Below the pieces are notes generated by a model. The model was not told the DNA's origin, ran no database searches, and saw nothing but the letters and a program-made list of their open reading frames with translations. From Anagrus nilaparvatae (lineage: Eukaryota; Arthropoda; Insecta; Hymenoptera; Mymaridae), in assembly GCA_022575985.1 (NCBI GenBank), contig JAKSXM010000132.1:11346001-11410000 (forward strand): a stretch of DNA of 64,000 nt. The letters are read 5' to 3'. The position numbers were made by a program, and so were the translations under genes. Position 1 is the first letter of the stretch, and each line of letters begins with the position of its first letter. Positions 1 through 11,122 of the stretch are shown here, piece by piece.

Positions 1-502
1 AAACTTGTTACTGATGGAAAAATCCGTAAATATACACATTCTATGAGTATTCAATAATACAATACATATTAATTAATATAATATAAATAATTTGAATGAC
101 CTAGGAAGGGTTGCGAGGACAATATGGATATCTATTCAATTTTAGAAAAAAAAAGAAGTTTGACGGCGCGCGAAAAACAGGCCAAAAAGTATACTTAGAG
201 AGGGGATTTAAAATAAAAATTTTTTTTACACACTCTTGAGACATATATGAAGTAATTTATGCAAAAAAAAAAAAATGAGATTTTCAAAATCACATTTACC
301 TCAAAGTACCCTTAATAAATTTTTGTCGTTATCAATCTAAACGTAACCTAGCCTATGTTTTGACCGGTAATTTTTGCCATCTTTTGAAATAGAAAATTTA
401 AATATAAAAAATAAAACATTTTTTTTTGTTAATTAGAATAATTATTAGATAAAAATTTAGTAAAAATTATTTTTTATTTTTAAAAATTATTTATTGTAAT
501 AA
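1..502. other. AT-rich stretch, no gene recognised
   Basis: No coding frame, RNA gene or clear inverted repeat was seen here. It precedes the decayed Mutator-like transposase gene and may include the end of that transposon, but I could not match a terminal inverted repeat to the other side. Confidence 0.4.
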
Positions 503-2455
503 ATGCCTATTAAGACCGAAAAACATCCGAATTTGTCAAAAAAGCGATTATCAAAAAAACAATTAGCAAAAAAAAATTCGTAATGCAAAAGAAAATATAA
601 AATTTGCTTTATGCATGAATAATATTTCAGAAAATATTTCTAGCCAATTAGATTTAGATTCTAATAAAAAAATTACTGAAGCAAACACTGATAAAATAAG
701 TTTAAATAATGAAAATCAAAATGAAAAGTGCGCGGATATTGATAAGAAAAATTTACAAACTGAAGCAGATTTCAATCAAATAAATGTAAATAGCATTACG
801 TATAGTAATAAAAATAATGAAATTCAAACAAGTAATATTTCAAATAACTCAATAATGCTTTCGCCAACCTCTAATTCTAATCAAACTTCTGACCAAAATA
901 TTAGTAATTGTGATTCATGTGTAGAAAAAAACATTTGTGACGAAAATACGAGCGATTGTGATTTACACATTGAAAATAACCCTTGTGATCCATTTAAAAT
1001 TCAAGAAAAAAAAATGAATAGTCGTGGTTTTATCCTTTTTGACCATTTTTTAAAGCAAATTAAGAATTTAGATAACCATAGTAAATTTGGTTGTACATTC
1101 TGAAATATGGTCTTATACAATTACAGACGTTATGGCCTTTATTATAAATTGTTTTTTAAGTGCGAATTATGTAATTTTGAGGCTCGTGTTACAACTGACA
1201 ATGATGAATATTTTATGGGCATAAATAAAAGTATGGTATTAGGTTGTAATGACAGTGGTATTAGCTATGCGCAAATGGAGAAGGCGCTTGCAGCTGCAGA
1301 TGTACCATTTATGTCACCAAATACTTTTATAAAAATGGACTTTGAGGTTTTTGAAAATATGTTAAATGCAGGTGAGATCGAAATGAAAAAAGCTGGAGAA
1401 AGATCCCGGCTGGCAGCTATTGCAAGAGGTGATTACGTCGAACTTAATGGAGTAATTTACGGCAAGATAAGAGTAACCGTTGATGGTTGCTGGTGCAAGC
1501 GTTCTTATAAGTCATCAAAATATAATTCACTTTCTGGTGCTGCAGCAATATTTGATTATGACACTGGTGAAGTATTATTTATGTCAGTAAGAAATAAGTA
1601 CTGCGCGCAATGTGAAACAAATATTCGCAATAATAAAGAACCAAAAAGTGATAATCATTCTTGACAGAAAAATTTAGGGTAGAGAGCAAGCATCGACTGC
1701 TATGGAAGCTAATATAATTTTAGAAGGTTTTCTAAAAAGTCTAAAGGATCAAAAGCTTATTTATGAAATTTTTATTGCTGATGGCGATAGTAATGTGTAT
1801 AGTACAATATTAAATAATGATCCATATAAAGAATTTGATATTCAGGTCCAAAAAATAGAATGTATAATCATCTTTTAAGAAACAATCAAAAAAAAATAAT
1901 TGAAGTTTTGGAAGCAAAAGGACGCGGTATTGCAGAACAAAACAACTAATTAAAGACAATGTCGTCAATCTTCGTGAACATATAGAAAAAGCTTCTGAAT
2001 ATCGCCATGAAAATGTTAAAATTGGTTTAAATTTAATTAAAGAAACTGAATTTTTACGAAAAGAAATAGTAAATGCTCCTTATCATATTTTTGGGGATCA
2101 TAGTAGATGCTTAGAGTATAATGGTTACTGTAAAATTGATAAAGTGGACACTGAAAAGGTGCATTTGTTAGAAAATTCTGGACTTTTTTTTCGTCTTACA
2201 GATATATTTAAAACTCTAAGTATACATGCTAATAGTTTCATAAATGGTGCAACGAATAATTTGCTTGAACAGTTTAATGCTCTTGTGTGTAAGTATATAA
2301 ATGGAAAACGAATAAACTATTCTCAAAGATGAGGATATTGGTGTAGAAGTCTTTTTGCAGTATTGCAAACTAATAACGTGAATCCAGTAACTGCTGTGAA
2401 TGATCATGATAAAAAAGTTGCTCCTGAATCTTCCTTAATTAAAGATAATAATTAA
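503..2455 (+). pseudogene. Decayed Mutator-like transposase gene
   Basis: Reading frames along this stretch join into one protein once several single-base shifts and stops are allowed for. It begins with a basic lysine-rich start near 503, followed by an asparagine-rich low-complexity region (615-1100). The core lies at about 1107-1660. It has cysteine pairs, a VTVDGCWCKRSY stretch with a likely catalytic aspartate, a GAAAIFDYDTGEV segment and a YCAQC motif. Further blocks are SSTAMEAN (about 1690), FIADGDSN (about 1780), an NHLLRN block (about 1865) and GKRINYSQR (about 2310-2330). This order matches the Mutator-like transposase domain found in insect and cnidarian transposons. Frames break at about 570, 1104, 1665, 1865, 1945 and 2332, so it cannot make a working enzyme. 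The assignment rests on remembered family motifs. Confidence 0.7.
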
Positions 2456-2479
2456 AGTAATAATTAAAGTAATAATTAT

Positions 2480-2869
2480 TAAAGATAATAATACAGAGAT
2501 TATAGCAAAAAAAGCAGGTATATATAAAATGATATGTGATTGTGGTTCAATATACATAGGACAAACAGCTAGAGATTTTTACACCAGGTATACTGAGCAT
2601 TTACCACCAAAAACCATCAAAAAGAATACAATAATACGATCAAATTTTGCAAAACATCTGATTACAAATAACCATGAATATAAAAATAAGAATTTTGAAG
2701 TTTTTTTAACACCCATGCATATTTATGACAAAAAGGGAAATTATATGAATGCATTAGAAGAATATGAAATATACAAGGCATTTAAAAACAACGATACGCC
2801 CCTGTTGAATGATAAACTACAATTTAAATCAAATTCGCTATACGACACCATAATAAATAAACTATAAAA
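2480..2869 (+). pseudogene. Penelope-like element, GIY-YIG endonuclease fragment
   Basis: The open stretch 2529-2867 encodes about 112 residues. It starts with MICDCGSIYIGQTARDFYTR, the GIY-YIG core (here YIG followed by the conserved Arg of TARDF) preceded by the CDCG zinc-binding knuckle usual in Penelope-like retroelements. The reverse transcriptase part is absent, so this is a short 3' piece. It lies between the transposase and nuclease parts of the decayed Mutator-like element, which suggests it inserted there. A small tandem run of an AATTAAAGTAAT-like unit sits at its left edge (about 2445-2490). Confidence 0.75.
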
Positions 2870-3070
2870 ATTTAAACAGTCCGTAACGAGATCTCGTTCA
2901 ATAAATAACAAAAATTAAAATTAAATTTCGTAAAATACTTAATAAAATAAATAGAAGTAGTGCAAAATAATAATAAAATATGTATAATAATTGTGATAAT
3001 AAGTGTAATATACGGTATATTTCAATAAATGAAAAGAAAAAGAACATGCAAGTTTAGTGTAATTAATTAT

Positions 3071-3269
3071 TTTTTTGCCCTCCCGGGCGTAAAACTCGTA
3101 AGTAAAGAATTTTCTGAACTCGTTCTACGCCTAGGGGGGCAAAAAATAGTGTAAGCACCATGGGCGAAATACTTTAGACACGAGCGTGAACACAAATCAC
3201 TCGTGCCCGGCTTCGCCGAGCACTCATGCTAGTGCTCACGCTAGTGCCGAAACTTTTACGCCCTTGATA
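3071..3269. mobile_element. Short GC-rich non-autonomous element, copy a
   Basis: About 200 bp, far richer in GC than its surroundings, running from TTTTTTGCCCTCCCGGGCG to ACTTTTACGCCCTTGATA. A near-identical copy lies in opposite orientation at 9971-10157, where it interrupts an F-box/LRR reading frame. It holds a hairpin (GTGCCCGGC-TTC-GCCGAGCAC) and inner arms reading CGTAAAACTCG and CGTTCTACG. No protein is encoded. This copy has about 12 extra bases near 3150. The class is unresolved: a MITE or a SINE-like unit are both possible, and no target-site duplication is clear. Confidence 0.7.
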
Positions 3270-3439
3270 CTTAATATACTATTAGAAACTTTAAGATTTA
3301 TATTTTTTAAACATCTGACAAAATAATACACCTGATGATGGAATACAATATTCTGAAACGCGTAGTGTAAAATATTTTAATAACGAAGTCACTCTCAAGA
3401 CGGATTAAAAACAAGGTAAAATTATCATATTTTCCTTAA

Positions 3440-4562
3440 TTGTTAGCAAAAGAAGAAAAGCAAAACTTAGGAAAAATGCTGAATACAGAAGAAAACGAAA
3501 TATGCAAAAGAGAAAAATAATATATAAATCAGGTTTTGATCAAAATTATGGACCTGCTGCAGAGAAACCGGATATGCCATTTCACATTTATAAAGAAAAT
3601 GAAGCAGACCATTATAAAGAATTGCAAGAGGCTAAAAAAAACGCCACGATACCGAAAAAGATACAAGAGGATTAGCTAAGAAAAAAATTTGGCTAAAAAC
3701 AAGAAGAAAATATCTAACAGCTTCAAATTTTTATATCGTAGCTTCCAAACGTAAAACTACAAAGCGAGCTCTTACAGTAAAACACATTTTATACTCAAAA
3801 ATATCCGATAAAAATCCAGGCATAAATCATGGTTTGATATATGAATAAGAAGCGATTACAGCATTACAAAAAGTTTTGAAAGAAAAAGAAGGAATTAATG
3901 ATGAAATTGAAAAATGTGGACTATTTGTGCATCCAGAAGTAGAATTTTTAGCCGCTACGCCAGATGGGATCATTGGAAAGGATGGCATAGTAGAAGTAAA
4001 ATGCCCAATCAGTTGTAAAAATTATGATCCTAACGAAGCTTACGAAAAAGAAATTACTACAGTATCTGAATTTTTTGATAAAAAAGATCTGAGCAAGATG
4101 AACAAATCACATGAATACTATTATCAAGTACAGGGACAGTTACAATGTGCAGATAAAAAAATTTGCTATTTTGCAGCTTGGTCACCATTAGGTATAAAAT
4201 ATCTAAAAGTTTATCGCGATGACACATTTTGGGAGCGAATAGAACCTAAATTGATAAACTTTTATAAAAAAAATTTTGCACCAGAAATTATTGATGGCCG
4301 TTTCAATCGTTCAATGGACATAAGGGAGCCTAAGTTAACAGAGGATTCAAATGAAAATTTAATAATAGAAAATCCTAAAAAACGTAGTCGTACAGAAGAT
4401 GATTCTATTCCTAAATTAACAAAAAAGGTGTGTAACAAAGTAGTTGCTAAAAATAGAAAATTAAATCGCATAAAAGCAACAGAAATTATAGGCAGTGAAT
4501 GCGTAGAGTCTTCAAACGACAAATTTTATACACAAAATACAAAATTTTTTCGAAAAAATTGA
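3440..4562 (+). pseudogene. YqaJ-type (lambda exonuclease fold) nuclease, decayed
   Basis: From about 3440 a basic N-terminal part leads, across stops near 3675 and 3846, into an open frame at 3876-4562 of 228 residues. Within it are the residues expected for a YqaJ/lambda-exonuclease nuclease: FLAATPDGIIG (metal-binding Asp), GIVEVKCPIS (Glu-x-Lys) and YYYQVQGQLQ. This fold cuts DNA with two metal ions, and in insects it is often linked to Mutator-like transposases. The C-terminal 90 residues are lysine-rich with no recognised domain. A one-base shift at about 4555 separates it from the protease part that follows, which suggests one ancestral polyprotein or a tightly packed gene pair. Confidence 0.72.
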
Positions 4563-5169
4563 TGAAGCATTTAAACCAGCTGAATTAGGTAGAATAAGAA
4601 AATTTACTGATTCTCGGGATATTAAAATTCCTGAAATAGCTCAATTAATATTAAATAATAAAGGCGAATTAAATGACGATGTCTTAGACTTATTTTTGCG
4701 AGTGTTAACAAAAAAATCTAATATTGTTACTCAAAGCGTTTTGTATACAGGATTTTCGCAAGCTGTTGAACCTCTTAGTGAAAAAAAAACTGTAATTATT
4801 TCTGGAAGTAGTGTTCGTCATTGGCGTTGTTTAGTTTATTCTGATAATATAATTAATGTATATGATAGTTTACCTAATTATACAAAGAGAAAATTAGTTA
4901 AAAATGAAATAAGTTATTTAGAAAAACGTATACCAAATTTTAAAGACTGCAAAATTGTTTTTAAAAAATTTAAATATTTTGATAGGCAGCCAGATGGAAA
5001 ATCATGCGGTGTTTATGCAGCTGCTTTTGCAGTTAACATAGCTCTTGATTTAGATCCTACAAAACAACGTTATTCGAAGGATGTTACGAAACTAAGAAAA
5101 CATCTTTTATCTATTATTGAACAGGGTAAAAACGATAAAGAACCGTTAATAGATTTTCCATTTAATTAA
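4563..5169 (+). pseudogene. Ulp1/SENP-like C48 cysteine protease domain
   Basis: The frame continues from the nuclease after a one-base shift (EKIDEAFKPAELGRIRKF at about 4557) and stays open to the stop at 5167-5169. The catalytic set of a Ulp1-like protease is visible: histidine in VRHWRCLVYS, aspartate in NVYDS, glutamine in RQPDGKSCG, and the nucleophile cysteine in SCGVYAAAFA. Such proteases are carried by several transposon classes, including some MULEs. The 157-residue part from the internal methionine at 4696 is intact, but the domain as a whole depends on the broken upstream frame. Listed as part of the same decayed transposon. Confidence 0.72.
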
Positions 5170-6287
5170 TTGAAAATTAATTTATTATTTTTTAATTTTA
5201 TTATTTAACTATATTATTTTTTACAACTGTTTTTTCAACAACTTACTTTTTTTTCAATTATTTCATAAACAAAAATGTTCTTTATTTTGTAATATTAATT
5301 GTGTATAAATTGTGTCAAATAAATTGTAATTCATACCTTTTTTCCCAAACCTTAAATAATTATTACACTGCTAAATTTATCTTCAATAAATATTAATAGA
5401 AAATAGTTTATTAGCAGGAAATCAGTAATTTTTTTTTAGAAAATTTACTAATTTCTCTGTAAATAAATTGTTTACTGTAAAATTATAGAGAATACTTTTA
5501 ACAGTGTAATATTTGTTAAATTAATTAAAAATTCATTGTAATAATAAAAATGCATTGAATTTTGCAGAAAACATTTTTAAATATACCAGTAAAAATTTAA
5601 AAGTTATTTATATAAATAATAAATAATATTGAAATTTTTCTGTTAGTCCTCAGTCTAAAAAATTATAGATATATTCTATAATAAAATAAGAAGGAAAATG
5701 TTTTTTGTAAATTGATAATAATATTTTATTTGCAATCGTATCGAGACCAATTTTTATTTTTTAAAAATTTTTTATCAATAAATCTAAAACTACTCTTTTT
5801 ACCTGATTTTATTCTATAGAAGTACTAATTTTAGAAATATTAAAATAAATACCGTTTTTATTCGATATTTTGGTTCAGATTCCTAATTTTTGAAAATTTG
5901 TTTCTAAAAATATTTTGCATTTAAAATTTTAAAAATTTCTATAATTTTTATTCTTTTTAGACGTAGTAAAATTTTTTGTGCAGGAGTACTAATTTTCAAA
6001 ATATTGCGTTTATTCGATTTCGCGATTTTGATAACTAATTTTTTGAAAATGTCTTTTCTCATATATTTTCTCATAACATTTGAGTAGCTCTGAGACCTTG
6101 AAGGTTGCGGTCTCTAATATTAAAAATATTGTCAATAAATAGGTCAACTCTAAAAATTTAAAATAAAGAAATAAAATAAATAAATTTATATACTATAAAA
6201 TTTAAGATATTTCTGACTACATAATAAGAGAGCATAAGATATTTTTTGATAAAATTATTTTTAACTACATATTATAATAATAAAAAC
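5170..6287. other. AT-rich stretch, no gene
   Basis: Contains only AT-rich DNA with short A and T runs. No coding frame above background, no tRNA-like fold and no obvious inverted repeat were seen. It follows the protease domain and may include the right end of the decayed transposon. Confidence 0.4.
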
Positions 6288-6290
6288 TTA

Positions 6291-6745
6291 TAACCGGTTT
6301 GTGTAAACACAACCTAAATGCATGGAACATGTTTACTTCCAGCTGAGAACTAGGTATAATACAAATGTTTCTCAACATTACAATACAATTTTCTAATTTT
6401 ATAATTTGTAATTATCACCTTACTAGCTGTTAAGATTCTAAACCCAAACTACTTTCCTAAAACTGAATTATTCTAAGTCTCTTAATCGATATTATTCCAA
6501 GTCCCTAAATCGATATTATGTTAAGTCCATAAACATGTATTGTCCTAAGTCCAGATTTTTCAAAGTCTCCTAATTATTCTAAGTCCCATTTGACCCCCCC
6601 CCCCTTAAATAGGACAAATTTGACCCCCCCCTTAAAAAGGACAAATTTTACCCCCCCCCCCCCTTAAAAAGGACATATTTGACCCCCCCCCTTAATTTTC
6701 AAACTCTGAAGTACCCCCTCCCTATAAACATGTTCCATGTTAAAA
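6291..6745. repeat. Poly-C repeat element, family ATAACCGG, copy 1
   Basis: Begins ATAACCGGTTTGTGTAA and then CATGGAACATGTTTAC. It passes through several CTAAGTC-type short repeats and then units of poly-C joined by AAAAGGACAAATTT. It closes with AACATGTTCCATGTTAAAAA, the complement of the early CATGGAACATGTT. The same plan is seen at 29061-29565 and, more worn and reversed, at about 12560-12745. It encodes nothing and is probably a non-autonomous element with an expanding internal satellite. Confidence 0.6.
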
Positions 6746-6957
6746 ACGCATGTATTGTAATAAGCCATTTAAAGGCGTTTCTTTTAGAAGATTAAAAACT
6801 TGTTTTTTACAATAGAATGTATATAGTAACTGACTATTGTAAAAGGAAAAGAAAACAAAAAGTAAAAATAATTTTAAATTAATATAGACGGCAGCACTTT
6901 ATTATATTTTACAGTTTCGTTACCAACTCTAAATTCGGAGTTTTGGTTTGACTGAAT

Positions 6958-9234
6958 CATGTTCTTAAATGCCAGGGCCGTGGAATGGGGAATGCCAACC
7001 ACGAACGGTAGGGGAACTTTGATCCTAGAGATGGCCGCTAGAACTGATCTGGTGTTCATGAACTCTAAGAACAATCCAACCTACGTAAGGCCAGGCTTTG
7101 GTGAATCGATTCCTGACGTCACTTTTGCCTTGGCCGGCTTGGCAGGAAGAGTGGGCATTGGAGGGTGATGGATGGAACCAATGGCCGTGACCATAATTAC
7201 ATCACCTTCAAAGTGCGTGATAGGGTCGTTAATCGGCCCCCGTACAAAAAGCGCCCACTAGACTGGAATGTGTCAAAGATGGACGAGGACAGATTTGTGG
7301 AATATCTTCTTAAAGAGTCCTCGTCTATCCTAGCCTGGCATGGAGGACCGACCACCCCGGGAGAGGCAGAGACTCTCGTCAAGAGGGTAACTGCTCTTCT
7401 GAGGGGAGCTTGCGATGCCTCTATGCCGCGTAAACGGCCCTGGAAGGGTAAAAGAAGCGTGTACTGGTGGAATGAAGAAATTGCGGAGCTTAGGCGGGTC
7501 TGTCACGGGGCACGCAGAAGACGGCAAAGAGCGCATGGCCGCCCAGAGCTGGCTACGCGGTCTGAAGAGTAAAAGGAAGCCAAGCATAGGCTAGCGAAAG
7601 CCATCCGCCTCAGCAAGGCGCACTGTCTTCGGTCGCTAAGAGATGATATCAACAGCGATCCGTGGGGCCTGGGATATAAGGTTGTCATGGGCAAAATTAA
7701 GTCCGGGTGTGACAACACGATGGATGAAGCAGCGACCAAAAGAATAGTGGACGCTCTGTTTCCGGATCATCCAAACCAATAACACCCCGTTTTGGATGTC
7801 CCGAGGGAGCAAGTTCCGCTATTTAGCGAGGCGGAGATGCTTCAGGCAATTAGGCCAATGAAAATTGGGAAAGCGCTAGGACCAGACGGAATACCCCCGG
7901 AAGCTCTTAAGGTAGCTGCAAAGGTAATCCCTGGTCTCCTCTTTGGCATGTTTAATGCGTGCCTCGTGGCGGGCGCCTTTCCAAGGGACTGGAAAGTTGC
8001 CCGCCTGGCTCTGATAAGCAAGGGAAAGGGTGAAACAGGATCTCCATCATCTTACAGACCATTGTGTGTGTTAAATACCATTGGCAAGGTGATAGAAAGC
8101 ATGGTCAGAGGAAGATTGTGGCAGGCAATTAGGGAAGCGGGTGACCTTAGCGACGATCAACACGGTTTTCGTGAGGGGCGTTCCACGATCGGTGCCATCG
8201 AGCAGGTCGTGAAGGTGGTTATGAGGGCCAGACAGGTACGGCCGGATATTAAACCAGACATTCTGCTTGTCACGTTGGATGTAAAAAACGCATTCTACTC
8301 GGCTGGGACGATATGTTTCACTCCCTCGAGCAGGTATTCAGAGTTCCAGATTATCTGAGAAATATACTCAGAGACTACCTCCGACCGATACCTGCGCTGG
8401 GACACGCTCGATGGCCCAACAGATAAAGTATTAAGCGCAGGCATAGCGCAGGGTTCAGTTCTTGGCCCTGATCTGTGGAATGCCTTTTACGAAGGCTTGC
8501 TAAAGATTGAGTTTCCGGATGGATGCTCCATGATCCGATACGCGGATGATGTGGCTTTAACCATAACAGCTCGAGAGACAGAGCCATGCGCCTTATCAAT
8601 AGCTGGATGTCGGATCACGGACTCAGACTGGCAGTTTCGAAAACGGCGATTGTCCTTCTGACCCGGAGAAGGGTTGATACCATATTTGGCGTCAGCTTTG
8701 ATGACGGAGGTAATCCCCTTATGATCCAGACGAAACCATCGGTCAAATATTTGGGGTCTTCTTGGACAACAAGTTGACCTACAATAGACAATTCCAGCAG
8801 GCCTGTGAAAAGGCTGGCCGGGTGACAAAGTCCCTCTCGTGGCTGATGAGGAACATCGGCGGTCCCAGATCAGGGAAGAGGAGGCTGTTGATGACGATAG
8901 TCAACTCCATCTTGCTCTACGGTGCAGAGGTGTGGGCGGACAATGTCCGCATAAAAAAGTACTGCAAGAAACTAAAGGCAGTACAGAGGCAGGGGGCACT
9001 TCGAATCGCTTGCTAGTACAAGACTGTATCAGAGCCAGCGATCCAGGTAGTGGCTTGGGTGATTCCTATCGATCTGCTTGCCTTGGAAAGGCAGGCGATC
9101 TATAACCGTGAGGAAGAAGAGCGCTAAGTAGCTTTCGTTCGCGCTCGCTCCCGCACAATGAAATGTTGGCAGTATAGGTGGAATGGTGACCCGGGGGGAC
9201 GTTGGACGCACCGCCTTATTATCGACTTGCGAAA
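6958..9234 (+). mobile_element. R1-clade non-LTR retrotransposon, copy 1, 5' part
   Basis: A broken pol gene of the R1 clade. At 6960-7200 is the C-terminal part of the APE-type endonuclease (NARAVEWGMP, then DHNYITF). A linker follows to 7790, then the reverse transcriptase with GPDGIPPEALK, SSYRPLCVLNTIGKV, DQHGFREGRST, GIAQGSVLGPD and the catalytic YADD at about 8535-8550. The C-terminal domain ends abruptly at about 9234. Stops or shifts occur at about 7150, 7570, 7780, 8290-8380, 8580 and 8755. The missing 3' end is found at 16919-17544, so the two are read as halves of one insertion. The 5' end is truncated inside the endonuclease. Confidence 0.85.
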
Positions 9235-9236
9235 GT

Positions 9237-10984
9237 AAAGATATAAATCATCAAGTAAAAGGCACAATTGACGATTCACACCAGCCTATCACCATTGACA
9301 GCCTCGACGATGATAGTTTGATTTATGTTTTCGAGCATTTGTCAATAAAGGAAAAGCTGAAACTGGAAATGATCAGTAAAAGGTGGAATCAAGTAGCCAA
9401 AAGATCTTGGAGTCATGTGAAAAGTCTTGATGTCAAAGCTCATTTTCCATTCCTAAGAGCTAATAAAGTCATGGATCATGAACAAGAAATGAAAAATACC
9501 AGACTTTTGATAAAAATTTTAGACAGGTGTTGCAAGTATCTGAAACATTTTGATATTAAGAATTTCGGGGTTAATGTCAAGGATCCAGAATTGCAAATAA
9601 AGTTACAAAACTGTTGTAAATTGACATCCTTAACAATCGATGACCCTTTTATAACCAAAGTTATAACTGATGAGTTTCTTATACCATTTTTAGAAAATTT
9701 GAAAAATCTTCATAGTTTATCATTGAGAAATTTAGTCATCGATGGTTACTGTTTTACTAGATTGAATAAAAATAACGATATTCAGGAATTATCAATTGAA
9801 GATTGTAAATTTAAATCAGAAGCTGATATTTATAATTTTGTAAATAATTTTAAAAATATAAAAGTGCTTGGAGTAAATTGTAGGGATGAAAATTTTTTAC
9901 ATGCGTTTAATTTAAAAAAAAATGGTCATCTAACAGATATAAATATTGTAATGCCTCATAGTATTTTAAATATCAAGGGCGTAAAAGTTTCGGCACTAGC
10001 GTGAGCACTAGTATGAGTGCTCGGCGAAGCCGGGCACGAGTTATATGTGTTCACGCTCGTGTCTAAAGTATTTCGCCCATATTTTTTGCCCACCTAGGCG
10101 TAGAACGAGTTCAGAAAATTCTTTACACACGAGTTTTACGCCCGGGAGGGCAAAAAAGCATATTTTGTGGCCCTAGTGGATTCACTCACATTAATTCATT
10201 ACAATTTTTATTCAAACAAAAAAAATTATTAAAATTGTCCTTAAAATACATAATTTTGGATGATTTCTTTATCAATAGATTGCCAAATGAGCATTTATAT
10301 TTATTGGACTTAGAGTTACGTGGGAAGGAACCAAATTATAGTTCAATAATTTCTATTAATCGTTTTAAGAATCTTGAAACTTTAATTTATGGATTCCAAT
10401 CCCTCGATTTTAATGATAAATACTTGCGAATCATAACTGAATCTGTTACTGAAAATATAAAAAATATTGAAATTTACTTTCATGAGTTTGTATTATTATT
10501 TCGCAAAAGACCGATTTATTCTTTTAGTAGACTGATAAATCTTGAATCGTTTACTTTGAATAGGTATGGTGTAATAAATCTATCGTGTGACAAGGATTTT
10601 ATTGTTGAAAATTTATCGCAATGTCATAATTTAAAATATTTATTTATTCGTAATTGCAATTTGACTAATAAAGCATTTCAGAGCATAGGTAAATTTAAAA
10701 ATTTAATTAATTTACATATAACTACTACCTTTAATAATATTAAGAATTACAATGTAAACGATGAAGAAATGATTGATATTATTAGAATGAATCTGAATTT
10801 AAAAGAACTTGTTTTGCATAATTTTGTTAATTTGATTAATCAATTCATAGAATCAGCTAGCGAAATAAAATTTAATCGTCAAGACTCCCATGTTCTAAAA
10901 ATAAGTCTCAAAAATACCAAAATTCAGCCTTGCAGAAAGAAAAATATTTCATTGTTAATCACACCAATTGTTCAAAAAAAGTAG
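9237..10984 (+). pseudogene. F-box/leucine-rich-repeat gene, broken
   Basis: Frames 9183-10004 and about 10158-10984 are two parts of one F-box/LRR protein, interrupted by the 187 bp element at 9971-10157. The F-box is at about 9290-9420 (SLDDDSLIYVFEHLS, then RWNQVAKRSW) and is followed by irregular leucine-rich repeats such as LENLKNLHSLSLRNL. The frame after the element runs back without a stop to about 10158 and resumes homology with the paralogue at 12832-14381 (FLFKQKKL, matching FLLKQKKL). The 5' end abuts the retrotransposon at about 9236, so the open frame before that is R1 sequence, and no first exon is visible. F-box/LRR proteins normally select substrates for SCF ubiquitin ligases. 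Confidence 0.8.
9971..10157. mobile_element. Short GC-rich non-autonomous element, copy b
   Basis: Reverse-oriented twin of the element at 3071-3269, starting TATCAAGGGCGTAAAAGTTT and ending CCCGGGAGGGCAAAAAA. It splits an F-box/LRR reading frame, shifting it from one frame to another and adding a stop. The homologous intact paralogue shows where coding resumes. High similarity between the two copies points to fairly recent movement. Confidence 0.75.
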
Positions 10985-11122
10985 GTTAATTCATACAATA
11001 ATTTTTATCAGTTGCTAATATAGAACTAAATTATTTATTTGTAATTAAAATTGTAATTAGCTAATAAAAATTTTGAATAAATCTTTAAATATTAATTTTA
11101 TTTATAATTATTACAATGCAAT

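Noticed and set aside
9183..9236. ATG at 9183 as the start of the F-box/LRR protein
   Set aside because: The first 18 or so codons are R1 retrotransposon sequence shared with copy 3, so this is a chance fusion at the insertion border.
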